Shown: one piece after another, positions 8,290 to 17,131 of the stretch
How positions within the stretch are numbered: position 1 is the stretch's first letter
How the letters are laid out: every line of letters starts with the position of its first letter
Origin: Chengkuizengella axinellae
GTDB lineage: Bacteria; Bacillota; Bacilli; Paenibacillales; KCTC-33759
NCBI RefSeq assembly: GCF_030730905.1
Contig: NZ_JAVAMP010000001.1
Location: 434,001-498,000 of the forward strand
DNA: 64,000 nucleotides
Direction: 5' to 3'
The notes under the pieces: generated by a model
Told to the model about the DNA's origin: nothing
The model's database searches: none
Seen by the model: only the letters and a program-made list of their open reading frames with translations
Made by a program: the position numbers and the translations under genes

Positions 8290-8330
8290 AATCTGGCGCA
8301 TTTAAATGCCTAATGGATAAGTAAAAGTAT
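8290..8330. repeat. Dispersed repeat, degenerate copy B
   Basis: The word AATCTGGCGCATTTAAATGCC matches the left end of the repeat family seen at 9532 and 10165, but the right arm is lost. It lies just upstream of the 8353 gene. Confidence 0.4.
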
Positions 8331-8352
8331 CAAACGGGTGGGTGACTAATAA

Positions 8353-8793
8353 ATGAATGAATTAGAAAGTTTAATACTTTGTGGAAAATTTCAAAAAGCA
8401 GAAAAACTATTCTACGAACAAGAAATAGAAGAAGCAGTTGGTAAATTACAAGAAATTGCTTTTGATACTCAAAACATTCTTGTCTATACATTCGTAATTC
8501 ATTTAATTTTACAAAGAGAAACATCGAAGTTGCATTTAATTGCCTCAGAGTTAATGGCACTACCATTTTGTTTTATAGAAGGAGGTTATTCAACAGCATT
8601 TTATCATGCAAAGAAAGCAGTTGAATTATCTCCTCAAGATAGTGGCTTAAAAGAATTTTTACTATTTTTTCATGAGATTCCAGACACGCTTCTTAGTAAG
8701 GAAGAGTCTATCGATATTGCAATTGAAGTTGTAAAGGAGATTCCTAATAGCAAACCAGCGTCTAAGGTACTTAAACGGTATAACATAAAGTAA
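8353..8793 (+). CDS. Hypothetical protein, helical (TPR-like)
   Basis: The protein has 146 residues with an all-helical look. Amphipathic helices include KFQKAEKLFYEQEIEEAV and a TPR-like STAFYHAKKAVELSPQDSG, which recalls the A-x-x-x-x-x-A-x-x-L-x-P signature. There is no signal peptide. The start ATG follows GGTGGGTGA. I do not recognise a named family. It is in a cluster of small orphan proteins next to a barstar-like gene, so an immunity-protein role is possible, but nothing in the sequence proves it. Confidence 0.65.
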   Translation: MNELESLILCGKFQKAEKLFYEQEIEEAVGKLQEIAFDTQNILVYTFVIHLILQRETSKLHLIASELMALPFCFIEGGYSTAFYHAKKAVELSPQDSGLKEFLLFFHEIPDTLLSKEESIDIAIEVVKEIPNSKPASKVLKRYNIK

Positions 8794-8876
8794 TCAATCA
8801 CCTCAAAGAGATCCTTAGGAGATAAAATATTCCTAAGGAACATAATTTTACGGAGGTTTTATATGGGGGTAAATAC

Positions 8877-9416
8877 ATGCGAACTATTTTTAACGTTAAG
8901 AGTTATGGTTTTAAGGAAGTTGATATTGGAAATAAATCAATCATTAAAAAATCCAAGGATATTGATCAACTATGTCTAGGAGAAGAGATAGAAATAATTA
9001 AAACTCAGTATATTGTTGACTTCGATTCTATGAACCACAATGAAAATTTCGAAGTAATTATTAATTCAGCAGATTACGGTTTAACTCCTGTCATACTACC
9101 TTTATCATGTAAAAACTTAGTGTATGTTGGATATAATTCATGTGTTGCCCTCATTGATGTTACAGAAAGAAAAGTTGAAAAAGTAATCACATTAGGATCC
9201 ACTTTCTATACTATAGTTCATCTAGTTGAAAATAACATATTGTTAATAATTTTTGAACTGGGTTTAGCTGCTATATCAGAAAATGGAGATATGATTTGGG
9301 AATTCAACACCGATGTTATTGAAACTTATCAACTTGAGGAATCTAAATTTATAAGACTAAGCTGTATGGATGATTCTAATATAAGAATCTCATTATTAGA
9401 AGGAAAGGTGAAATAA
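8877..9416 (+). CDS. Hypothetical protein, beta-rich
   Basis: The protein has 179 residues. Repeated beta-strand-like stretches (LVYVGYNSCVALIDV, KVEKVITLGSTFYTIVHL, GLAAISENGDMIWEF) suggest part of a beta-propeller. There is no signal peptide or membrane segment. The start ATG at 8877 has GGGGGT six bases upstream; a nearby out-of-frame ATG at 8863 leads to a short frame only. Family and function were not recognised. It is co-directional with the 8353 gene, about 80 bases apart, so the two may be co-transcribed. Confidence 0.6.
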   Translation: MRTIFNVKSYGFKEVDIGNKSIIKKSKDIDQLCLGEEIEIIKTQYIVDFDSMNHNENFEVIINSADYGLTPVILPLSCKNLVYVGYNSCVALIDVTERKVEKVITLGSTFYTIVHLVENNILLIIFELGLAAISENGDMIWEFNTDVIETYQLEESKFIRLSCMDDSNIRISLLEGKVK

Positions 9417-9531
9417 ATTAATTTAATCCGCAGGTGAACTAACCTCGCTTGTGGTTCTCATTTTTGTAATAAATGGAAGCCCATGAGATTACACAATTAT
9501 CTGTCCCCAAAGTTACAGTAAGTTCTTAAAT

Positions 9532-9608
9532 AATCTGGCGCTTTTCTTTAATAAGGGAAGTGCCTTCTTTATGAATTGGGCTATATAATTTCTAGTATAA
9601 TTTAGGGG
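9532..9608. repeat. Dispersed intergenic repeat, copy C
   Basis: AATCTGGCGCTTTTCTTTAA, AAGGGAAGTGCCTTCTTTAT and AGTATAATTTAGG follow in the same order as in copy D at 10165-10260. The hairpin arms (GGCGCTTTTCTTT and AAGGGAAGTGCC) are imperfect. Confidence 0.6.
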
Positions 9609-9667
9609 TATTGAAATTAAAGGACATCATATTTTACATAATAGTAAGTTATAAAGGGGGGAATCAA

Positions 9668-10033
9668 TTGAAGAGATTTTTGTTTGTGATAGTAGGACTG
9701 TTTATACTGATGGCTGGTTTTTTAGGACTAAGGTTTGGAAGTGCTTTAACTCAAGAAGGAAACCCAATTCCAATACTAATATCAATTGCCAAACTTGAAA
9801 CTTCTGGTCATGATTTCGAAATGTTTTCAAGTAATGATAACTCATATAGATATGTTTCAGAGAATAAAAGTAGTGATGTTGTAAAAAAATTTATGAGTGA
9901 GAAAGGATGGGAATTTAAAGAACAAATGGGATCAGGACTTGTGTTTGAAAAGGACCAAAAAGTAACAATAGTGGGAACAAGATTGTTTTCGAAACACTAC
10001 TTCTTGTGGGATGTTCCAATTGAGATTTTCTAA
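9668..10033 (+). CDS. Hypothetical membrane-anchored protein
   Basis: The protein has 121 residues. The start is TTG at 9668, preceded by AAAGGGGGGAA, giving MKRFLFVIVGLFILMAGF as an N-terminal anchor or signal. A longer in-frame start at 9611 lacks a Shine-Dalgarno. The remaining ~95 residues would lie outside the membrane (SEKGWEFKEQMGSGLVFEK). I recognise no named family. Confidence 0.6.
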   Translation: MKRFLFVIVGLFILMAGFLGLRFGSALTQEGNPIPILISIAKLETSGHDFEMFSSNDNSYRYVSENKSSDVVKKFMSEKGWEFKEQMGSGLVFEKDQKVTIVGTRLFSKHYFLWDVPIEIF

Positions 10034-10532
10034 TAAAAGAGTACCTTCTTTTATTCCTTTATGCTAATCTTTATCAGCAAAATGGGCTATTCTCTAATAG
10101 AGAATAAAAATCATATTGAGGATGACTACTGGATGTGTGGAAGTTTTCGAGTTTCATTGTTCAGCAATCTGGTGATTTTCTCAAATAAGAGAAGCGCCTT
10201 TCTTTATGAATGGGGCCATATTGTTGAATAACGAAGTTGATAAAATATGTTAGAATTAGGAAGAGTTTGTGAATGAATATATACTTAAATGAATTAAAGG
10301 GTAGATAAATTTGATAAGGCAGTAGATTATATGAAACAAAGGAAACTATTTAAAAGACCATAGAAGGATGCCATTAAAATATTCTATCGTCTTTAGAAGC
10401 TATTACCAATGTAAATTATGATTATAATAGAAAAAATATTTCTTACAATACAATTGCACTTTTGTGTGTAATAGAGAGAGTTTATAGAGAAAATGTTTTT
10501 AAAAAGTCTATCTGAGTAGAGGTGAAGGTTAG
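10034..10532. other. Intergenic region with repeat copies and no intact gene
   Basis: This 0.5 kb stretch holds repeat copy D (10165-10260), and words such as GGGCTATTCTCTAATAGAGAA near 10084 that look like a decayed further copy. From 10260 to 10520 all frames are closed every few codons. I see no recognisable protein remnant. Confidence 0.45.
10165..10260. repeat. Dispersed intergenic repeat, copy D (longest)
   Basis: It starts AATCTGGTGATTTTCTC, has AAGAGAAGCGCCTTTCTTTA as the right arm, then ATGAATGGGGCCATATTGTT and ends TATGTTAGAATTAGG. It is the most complete copy and defines a unit of about 95 bases. Confidence 0.6.
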
Positions 10533-11408
10533 TTGAAAGTAGCAAACTTAGACTTAGAATATAAAATTTGGGGTGCCGGGAAGAAAGTGCTACTCATAGA
10601 AGTTGGCATAGGCAGTTCTTTTTATAATTGGATTCCCTTTGTAGAGAAGGTAATGCAAGATTTTACTGTTATTATGTATCATAGGGCTGGTTATGGTAGT
10701 AGTGAGGTTTCAAAGAATCCCAGAACAACTGAATATATTGCATACGAACTAAATAACTTACTTAAGTCATTAGGTATACAAGATAAAATAATGATAATGG
10801 GTCATTCTTTTGGTGGATTATGTGCATTACACTTTGTGAAGTTATTCCCAGACAAAGTTAATGGATTAGTTTTATTGGATTCAACCTCACCAAATTTCAA
10901 TAGATTATATGACTTAGATATCCCGATAATGAACTCCCTCATATCGATAGACCAATTGATACAAAGTAATTTGGATCATTCAAACAAAACAAAAGAAGAA
11001 CTTAAGGAGCATTACTGTGTAATGATTGAGGAATCTTACAACAGGATTTCCGAATATGAAGCGAATAAGTTTGAAGCATTTATATCAAGCCCTAAACTAT
11101 TTCAAACTGTCTCTGAAGAATTACGTCACTGGGAGTTGAGTAGTGAGAAGATTAAAAGGCTTAGCAAGTTTCCTAATATTCCACTAACAGTAATAGCAAG
11201 AGACATAGAGACATCAGTTAATGCCTTTATTAAATATAATATTCCGGAAGAAGAGGCAAGAGAATATGAAAGAGTCTGGCGTGAACTACAAATAGAATTA
11301 GCTAAATTATCTAATCAGGGTGGAATTATTATTGCAGACCGTAGTGATCATGAAATTCATATTGATAGACCTGAGATTGTCATTCAGAGCTTAACTAGTT
11401 TTTTATAG
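10533..11408 (+). CDS. Alpha/beta-fold hydrolase
   Basis: The 291-residue protein has the nucleophile elbow MGHSFGG (Ser near residue 92), the oxyanion-side region after the first strand (LLIEVGIGSSFYNW), YHRAGYGSS, an acidic position in GLVLLDSTSP and a late His in DRSDHEIHIDRPE. This is the catalytic triad layout of alpha/beta hydrolases such as esterases or prolyl-iminopeptidase-like enzymes. There is no signal peptide, so it is cytoplasmic. The TTG start at 10533 has AGAGGTGA upstream. The substrate is unknown and the gene stands alone. Confidence 0.85.
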   Translation: MKVANLDLEYKIWGAGKKVLLIEVGIGSSFYNWIPFVEKVMQDFTVIMYHRAGYGSSEVSKNPRTTEYIAYELNNLLKSLGIQDKIMIMGHSFGGLCALHFVKLFPDKVNGLVLLDSTSPNFNRLYDLDIPIMNSLISIDQLIQSNLDHSNKTKEELKEHYCVMIEESYNRISEYEANKFEAFISSPKLFQTVSEELRHWELSSEKIKRLSKFPNIPLTVIARDIETSVNAFIKYNIPEEEAREYERVWRELQIELAKLSNQGGIIIADRSDHEIHIDRPEIVIQSLTSFL

Positions 11409-11562
11409 TTTCCTTGGGCAATAATAGAAGAAGACGTATAAAGCTGTTTTCGTTAAGTTTGTTACTCAGAGAAAAGGATTTAAAAGGATTTAAAAAAAAT
11501 TATATCACTATATAGAAAGAATATAACAATGGGCGGATTTTGTTGATAAAGGGGGAATAAAG

Positions 11563-11855
11563 TTGGCTTTTAATGATACGTTTAGATTTGGGGCTCACGC
11601 TATAATATTTAATTCGGAAGGTAATGTTCTCCTATTAAAAAGAACATACGGAAATAAAGGATGGAGCTTACCAGGCTTCTGAATACCCAAGCTGCAATTT
11701 TTCACTGTTCTATTCCAAAGGGTGCTGAAATTATCCTTAGCTCCGAACACTCTGATTATAAATGGATGAATTTATCAGAAATAAGTGAAGTCCAACGAAT
11801 AAGGGCTTTAGATGCTTTGAAATTTCAAGGAGAAGTAGTTAGTCGTGCTATCTAG
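11563..11855 (+). pseudogene. Nudix hydrolase with central deletion
   Basis: A TTG at 11563 with upstream AAAGGGGGAATAA starts a Nudix N-terminus: FRFGAHAIIFNSEGNVLLLK followed by KGWSLPGF, then a TGA at 11680. Normally the Nudix box (G-x5-E-x7-REUxEExGU) follows the WSLPGG sequence. Here it is absent. Instead the C-terminal part of a Nudix protein (SSEHSDYKWMNLSEI) follows at once in a different frame and ends at 11855. The catalytic metal-binding residues are therefore gone. The damage is one deletion that also shifted the frame. Confidence 0.8.
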
Positions 11856-12065
11856 TAATTCAAAATAATTTAAACTACAATCACAAAAACTAATATGTAA
11901 TCCTAAGAATGTAAACCAATGTACTTATCTCTATTGTGTTGGTGAATTTATGTTAAACTATCAGATATATTTGTTTTCTGCAGTATTAATTTCTTCGTTG
12001 ATCAATACTTCAGCACTTAATTCTGTTTAAAACACTTTAAGATTATATAGTCAGGAGTTCATAAA

Positions 12066-12290
12066 ATGAAACGATTTTTAGTTTTATCGTTTGTTTTTCT
12101 ATTTTTATTGATTTTGGTTTATGGAGGCATGAAACTATTTCGTGGCTGCAGGGTATGGAGAAACTTATGGGATTTTATGGTCGCAATAAAAATTCCTATC
12201 GATTCTAGTATTAATTATATTTCTGTAGGAAATCATCTTGAAGAAGTTGCAGATAAATTATTCGGTTCACAGCCAAGATACGTACAATAA
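12066..12290 (+). CDS. Small hypothetical membrane-anchored protein
   Basis: The protein has 74 residues. MKRFLVLSFVFLFLLILVYG is a lysine-started hydrophobic anchor; the short outer part ends ADKLFGSQPRYVQ. CAGGAG precedes the ATG. No family was recognised. The short length and abrupt end suggest it may be a truncated version of a longer protein. Confidence 0.5.
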   Translation: MKRFLVLSFVFLFLLILVYGGMKLFRGCRVWRNLWDFMVAIKIPIDSSINYISVGNHLEEVADKLFGSQPRYVQ

Positions 12291-12682
12291 ATTAAATTCT
12301 TTCACGCGCGCTGTTTGCGCTTTGTTTCGAGTTCTTGCTGAAAGCAAGAAGCCTCATTTGTATAATAGTCTCTTTCAACATTTTGTAGAAGTAGAAGGAT
12401 AATGAAATTACACTTATAAAAGTAATTTCAACTATCTCACAGAATATATTTTACATAAATAATACATTTGTATGACAAATAAAAAGGTGAAACAAGTTTA
12501 TTTTTTTTCTTCCTAAATCACAACTTCTTAGTACTATTTTACTAGAGGAGAAATGAGAGCGTTTGCAGAAATGATAGATTGTTAGAAATGTTTTGGAAAA
12601 CGTCCTTATACATGTTTTTGATACGAGGCTATGGGAGAGCATATTCTAACTATTCTAAATAATTAGGGAGATGATTTAAGGA
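12291..12682. other. Intergenic region upstream of vpr
   Basis: There is no supported gene in 0.39 kb. A small hairpin (GTTCTTGCTGAAAGCAAGAAGC) lies near 12330-12351 and may terminate the preceding gene. The region presumably carries the vpr promoter, but I could not single out a convincing -35/-10 pair. Confidence 0.4.
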
Positions 12683-15091
12683 ATGAAAAAACGAGTAACG
12701 AAAGTATTTATGAGTTTTATTGCAATGGTGTTATTGTTATCTACTTTTGGTATGGGAGTAACTGCTCAAACAGACAATACCTCACAAATCACGGTTAAGG
12801 AATTGCCTGTAGCTGAATTGTTTGGAGATATCGAACTATCTTCAAGCGGGCCTACGACAGTCATTGTAGAACTGGAAGCTGAGTCGATTGTAGAGGCAAA
12901 GCAAAAAGGAAAAAATCAATCGAAAGACTATTTAAAGGCTGAAAGACAAAAAGTGATAAATGCACTTGAACAAGCAGTGGAGCAGGCGGATGTAAACCGC
13001 GAATATGACTATGTCTTCTCTGGTTTTTCAGTAGAATTAGCTGGAACCGATATTATGAAACTTGCAACCATTCCTGGTGTTAAAGCAGTTTATCCAAATG
13101 TGAACTATACAGCGGGAGTGATTTCAGTGGAAGAGCTTTCTGCTGAATTGTTTAGTCCAGAAATGGTCAAAAGTGCACCTTTCATAGGAGCTAATGATGC
13201 TTGGGAAGCTGGATTTACCGGTGAAGGAGTAACGGTCGCTGTCATAGATACAGGGGTTGATTACACTCATCCTGATTTAGTACATGCGTTTGGAGACTAC
13301 AAAGGATGGGACTTTGTAGATGATGACAATGACCCTCAAGAAGGTCCTACTCAATCTCACGGGACACATGTATCCGGTACGGTAGCTGCTAACGGAGTGA
13401 TTAAAGGAGTGGCTCCGGATGCATCACTTCTAGGCTATCGTGTATTAGGACCAGATGGGGGAACAACAGAGGATGTGGTTGCTGGGATTGAGAGAGCGGT
13501 TCAAGATGGGGCAGACGTGATGAACTTATCTCTAGGTAACCCGTTGAATAGCCCGGACTGGGCTACATCGATTGCTTTAGATTGGGCAATGGCGGAAGGA
13601 GTCGTAGCCGTTACATCTAATGGGAACTCAGGACCAGACAACTGGACTGTTGGATCTCCAGGAACTTCTCGTGAAGCCATCTCCGTTGGAGCGACGCAAT
13701 TGCCGTTTGATAATTATGATGTTGATGTTACAACAACTGGTGGCGTAGAGTATGAAAGTGATAAGGTAATGGGTTATGAAAAAGTTGAAGATATAGAGGT
13801 ATTAGACGGTAATGAATATGAGTTCGTGTATGCTGGTTTAGGAAGCGCTGAAGAGTTTGCGGAAGTTGATGTAGAAGGAAAAATCGCTTTAATTAGCCGC
13901 GGGGCCTATGCCTTTGTAGACAAAGCCGCTAACGCTAAAGCTGCAGGTGCGATTGGAGCCATTATTTTCAACCATTCGCCAGGTGAAATTCCTTTTGTTA
14001 TTCCAGGCATGGATGTACCAACAGTGAAAATCACTGATGTAGAAGGTCAAATAATGCTTGCAGAATTAGAGGCAGGGAACAACACGGTTACATTGGATTT
14101 TGAATATGTATCGACATCACCTGAAGTGATTGCGGATTTCTCATCTCGTGGTCCAGTAGCACTTTCATGGATGATCAAGCCGGATGTTTCGGCTCCTGGT
14201 GTTGATATTGTAAGTACGTACCCTGGAAATGGTTACGCTTCCTCACAGGGAACTAGTATGTCTTCACCACATGTAGCGGGTGCTGCAGCGTTATTATTAC
14301 AGAAAAACCCTCATTGGGATACAGAAGATGTTAAAGCGGCGTTAATGAATACGGCTGAAAATCTTGTGGATCCAGCAAGTGGTGAAGATTTTGCTCACAA
14401 TACCCAAGGCGCTGGTAGTATTCGTGTGGTCGATGCATTAAATGCCATGACACTGGTTTCTCCTGGTAGTCATTCCTTTGGGAAATTTATAAAAGATAAT
14501 GGGAAACAAGTAGAAAAACAATTCTTTGAAATTCAAAATCTTTCAGATGAAAGAAAAACATACAGCTTTGATGTAGAATTCGATGAAAATCCTGAGGGCA
14601 TTAAAGTAATGCTTAGTAATAACCTGAAAGTACAACCAGGTTCAACACAAGCAGTGAATTTTGAAGTACAGGTAGATACCTCAAAATTAGCACTAGGGTA
14701 CTATGAGGGAACCATTGAAATTAGTGATGGGGAACAAGTCTTTGACCTTCCAACCATATTGTTTGTTGGAGAGCCAGATTACCCTCGTGTATCAGGTGTA
14801 TCATTGGAAAAGGTATCAGATGATCTGTACACCTTGGCCTCTTACTTGCCGGGTGGCGCTGAGGTGCTGCAGTATGACTTGTATGCATTCGATGCAAGTA
14901 CTGGTACTATTGGTGGATTCATCGATACGTTAGGAGCTTTTGAAAATGTACCAGCTCCACTTCATGAATTGTCATGGGACGGTACGGTACAAGGTGGCAT
15001 CCCACTTCCTAACGGAGATTGGGTATTAGCGGTTTATGTAGAATCAAATGGTGTTACAGAATATAGTGCGTTCTTGGTAACAAAAGAATAA
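12683..15091 (+). CDS. vpr: Vpr-like extracellular subtilisin-family serine protease with PA domain
   Basis: The 802-residue preproprotein is close in length and wording to Bacillus Vpr. An N-terminal signal peptide (MKKRVTKVFMSFIAMVLLLS) is followed by an I9-type propeptide (TVIVELEAESIVEAK, YDYVFSGFSVELAG). Then comes the S8 domain with Asp in VAVIDTGVDYTHPDL (~189), His in SHGTHVSGT (~226) and Ser in GTSMSSPHVAG (~525). A protease-associated domain (about 370-460, IALISRGAYAFVDKA) is inserted between His and Ser. The C-terminal ~200 residues are Ig/Fn3-like. It is secreted and matures by propeptide removal; the family serves extracellular protein degradation. The gene is monocistronic with a terminator behind it. 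Confidence 0.93.
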   Translation: MKKRVTKVFMSFIAMVLLLSTFGMGVTAQTDNTSQITVKELPVAELFGDIELSSSGPTTVIVELEAESIVEAKQKGKNQSKDYLKAERQKVINALEQAVEQADVNREYDYVFSGFSVELAGTDIMKLATIPGVKAVYPNVNYTAGVISVEELSAELFSPEMVKSAPFIGANDAWEAGFTGEGVTVAVIDTGVDYTHPDLVHAFGDYKGWDFVDDDNDPQEGPTQSHGTHVSGTVAANGVIKGVAPDASLLGYRVLGPDGGTTEDVVAGIERAVQDGADVMNLSLGNPLNSPDWATSIALDWAMAEGVVAVTSNGNSGPDNWTVGSPGTSREAISVGATQLPFDNYDVDVTTTGGVEYESDKVMGYEKVEDIEVLDGNEYEFVYAGLGSAEEFAEVDVEGKIALISRGAYAFVDKAANAKAAGAIGAIIFNHSPGEIPFVIPGMDVPTVKITDVEGQIMLAELEAGNNTVTLDFEYVSTSPEVIADFSSRGPVALSWMIKPDVSAPGVDIVSTYPGNGYASSQGTSMSSPHVAGAAALLLQKNPHWDTEDVKAALMNTAENLVDPASGEDFAHNTQGAGSIRVVDALNAMTLVSPGSHSFGKFIKDNGKQVEKQFFEIQNLSDERKTYSFDVEFDENPEGIKVMLSNNLKVQPGSTQAVNFEVQVDTSKLALGYYEGTIEISDGEQVFDLPTILFVGEPDYPRVSGVSLEKVSDDLYTLASYLPGGAEVLQYDLYAFDASTGTIGGFIDTLGAFENVPAPLHELSWDGTVQGGIPLPNGDWVLAVYVESNGVTEYSAFLVTKE

Positions 15092-15112
15092 TCTAAGTTA
15101 TTTTCACACACT

Positions 15113-15155
15113 AGTGGGAGACCGGACAGAGATTTTGTCCCATCTCCCTTTTTTA
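15113..15155 (+). terminator. Terminator after vpr
   Basis: TGGGAGACCGGACA and TGTCCCATCTCCC form an imperfect stem around AGAGATTT, followed by a T run. It resembles the GGGACA/TGTCCC ends of the nested repeat at 4289-4418. Confidence 0.7.
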
Positions 15156-15263
15156 TTTGTTTTGTAAATGGGAAATCATTGAAATCGATTATTTAACTTA
15201 AATATTCAGAAAATAAACCAATGAAATAGGACGATCCTTTAAATTTTTATCAATTATAACAAA

Positions 15264-15302
15264 ATGGCGCATTTCTTTAACAAGAAAAGCGTCTTTTTTT
15301 GC
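15264..15302. repeat. Dispersed intergenic repeat, copy E
   Basis: TGGCGCATTTCTTTAACAAG followed by AAAAGCGTCTTTTTTT forms a hairpin of the same family as copies A, C, D and F, ending in a T run that could terminate transcription in the plus direction. Confidence 0.55.
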
Positions 15303-15439
15303 AAGAAAATCAAATGATTTAAAATTAAATAATTAAACTAATATGCACTATAGACTTAATTTTTTTTTGAATATTTTAGAATTGTATTAATTTATGAAAC
15401 TTTCTATTATAATTTATTTTATAAATATAAGGGGATGAT

Positions 15440-15877
15440 TTGGTGGATATCATTGATAAACAGATTATTAAGTTATTAAAAGAAAATTGCAGGATGACTA
15501 ATTCGGAAATTAGCAAACAAACACATTTATCTATACCAGCAATCTCGGAACGGATCAAGAAACTAGAGGGAAAGGGAATTATAGAGCGTTTTACGGTGAA
15601 ATTAAATCGAGACAAAATGGGCCAATCTCTTGTAGCTTTTATTTCAGTGACATTAGAGCGAACGGAATACATACCAGCTTTTAGAAAAATCATTGTGCAA
15701 TCTGAGCATGTATTAGAGTGCCATCACTTAGCCGGTGAATACGATTACTTGTTAAAGGTAGCGGTACAGGGAACGAGAGGATTAGAAGATTTTATATCAA
15801 ACGTTTTAAAAGGAACTGAGGGCGTTCAAAAAACTAGTACAACGATCGCATTGTCTACGTTAAAAGAAGAAATGTAA
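15440..15877 (+). CDS. Lrp/AsnC-family transcriptional regulator
   Basis: The 145-residue protein has an N-terminal helix-turn-helix (NSEISKQTHLSIPAISERIK) and a C-terminal RAM ligand-binding domain (VLECHHLAGEYDYLLKV). Such regulators sense amino acids and usually control their metabolism or export. The start is TTG 15440 or the next codon GTG 15443; AAGGGGA precedes both. It is followed by an MFS transporter and a LysE exporter on the same strand, so it plausibly controls amino-acid export by them (inference). Confidence 0.88.
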   Translation: MVDIIDKQIIKLLKENCRMTNSEISKQTHLSIPAISERIKKLEGKGIIERFTVKLNRDKMGQSLVAFISVTLERTEYIPAFRKIIVQSEHVLECHHLAGEYDYLLKVAVQGTRGLEDFISNVLKGTEGVQKTSTTIALSTLKEEM

Positions 15878-15909
15878 TATAGTCAGTTTTTCAGCAAGGG
15901 GGAAATGAT

Positions 15910-17121
15910 ATTAAGCTATTTATTAATAAGAATTTTACAGTTGTTTTGGCGGCAGATTTTTTATCTGTTTCAGGTTTGTGGTTTGGCATATTTGCAAATT
16001 TTCAGCTTATGATACTGTTGGGATTGACTGATTTTTACAAAGCGTTAATTCTAGTTGTTGGACCTGTTTTTTTAATTTTGACTAGCCCATATGCAGGGAA
16101 AGTCATAGATCGATATCCTGTCAAAAATATAATTACAATCGCTGGATTAGTTCAATTTTCATGTGCTATATTGCAACTATATGCCTTTTACTCAAATTCA
16201 GTTTTAATATTAATATTTTCATTGGTCATGCTGAATATTGCAAATGCATTTTATACACCATCTCTTAAAAGCGCTATAGCATTCATTGTACCAAATCAAA
16301 AACTATTAGAAGCAAATGCACTGTATATGAACGTGACCACAATCTCTAGAATCTCGATTACTGCTATTTCTGGACTAGCATTATCTTTTTTGCCACTCTT
16401 ACATATGTATATAGCGGTAATCATCTGTTATTTTATTATGAACTTTTTACGTCTTTATATTCACATTAATGAGTCTATAGATAAAAGAAGTTTTCAAAAG
16501 AGCCTGCCATTTAAAGATGTTTTTTTATTGCTTGGAAAGAAGCCTATATTAATTGGATTGATGATGAATGTATCTATGATTTATTTATTTCTAGGCGGTT
16601 CTAATTTAGTGATTTTAAAACTCAGTGAGCTTCATGAGAATCATGTGATTCAAGGGTTTCTTTATGGTATTGAAGGTATATTTTTGATGATTGCTGGATT
16701 TGTTGTAAAAAAAATTTATGGAAAAAGAAATTTATTGTTAATAAATACGGTTCTTGTTACAGGTACGGGTATTGCTGTATATATCATGCAATTTGGTGTT
16801 TACTCTGTTTGGTCAGCTTTTTTAGGATACAGTTTGTTTGGTTTCTTTATGGGTTGCTGGCTGCCATCGTATTCTACGATAAGTCAGTTGATTATTCCCG
16901 AGGAAATAAGAGGGAGGTTTTTTGCTTTTCAAGAGATGTGGAATCGTATCACACAACAGCTAGCGTTGTTATATACAGGGTTTATGCTTGAATTTTTTAA
17001 TCTGTTTTCACATTTACATATGACATCCATAGCGATTATTTCAATCTCTTTAGTCGTTTTAGTGTGGAATTTTAAGCGCGACTTTACCATATCTCTTCAT
17101 GAGTCTACCTTTAATAAGTGA
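15910..17121 (+). CDS. MFS transporter, probable ATT start
   Basis: This is a major facilitator protein of about 403 residues and roughly 12 helices. The A-motif-like loop reads YAGKVIDRYPVKNI, and NIANAFYTPSLKSAI matches the MFS drug-efflux-like group. The earliest canonical codon, TTG at 15946, would cut into the first helix. The frame is open from 15883 with no ATG/GTG/TTG before 15946, and AAGGGGG at 15897-15903 lies six bases before ATT at 15910. That gives the N-terminus KLFINKNFTVVLAADFLS, which is typical for this group. So ATT is the inferred start. It follows the Lrp gene by 32 bases and precedes LysE. Confidence 0.82.
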   Translation: MKLFINKNFTVVLAADFLSVSGLWFGIFANFQLMILLGLTDFYKALILVVGPVFLILTSPYAGKVIDRYPVKNIITIAGLVQFSCAILQLYAFYSNSVLILIFSLVMLNIANAFYTPSLKSAIAFIVPNQKLLEANALYMNVTTISRISITAISGLALSFLPLLHMYIAVIICYFIMNFLRLYIHINESIDKRSFQKSLPFKDVFLLLGKKPILIGLMMNVSMIYLFLGGSNLVILKLSELHENHVIQGFLYGIEGIFLMIAGFVVKKIYGKRNLLLINTVLVTGTGIAVYIMQFGVYSVWSAFLGYSLFGFFMGCWLPSYSTISQLIIPEEIRGRFFAFQEMWNRITQQLALLYTGFMLEFFNLFSHLHMTSIAIISISLVVLVWNFKRDFTISLHESTFNK

Positions 17122-17131
17122 GGGAATGCAT

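Noticed and set aside
12451-12642. 63-codon minus-strand open frame upstream of vpr
   Set aside because: No Shine-Dalgarno, odd composition and no recognisable family; treated as chance.
6735-12682. Prophage or integrative element
   Set aside because: No integrase, transposase, terminase or tRNA attachment site was seen; only small orphan genes and repeats.
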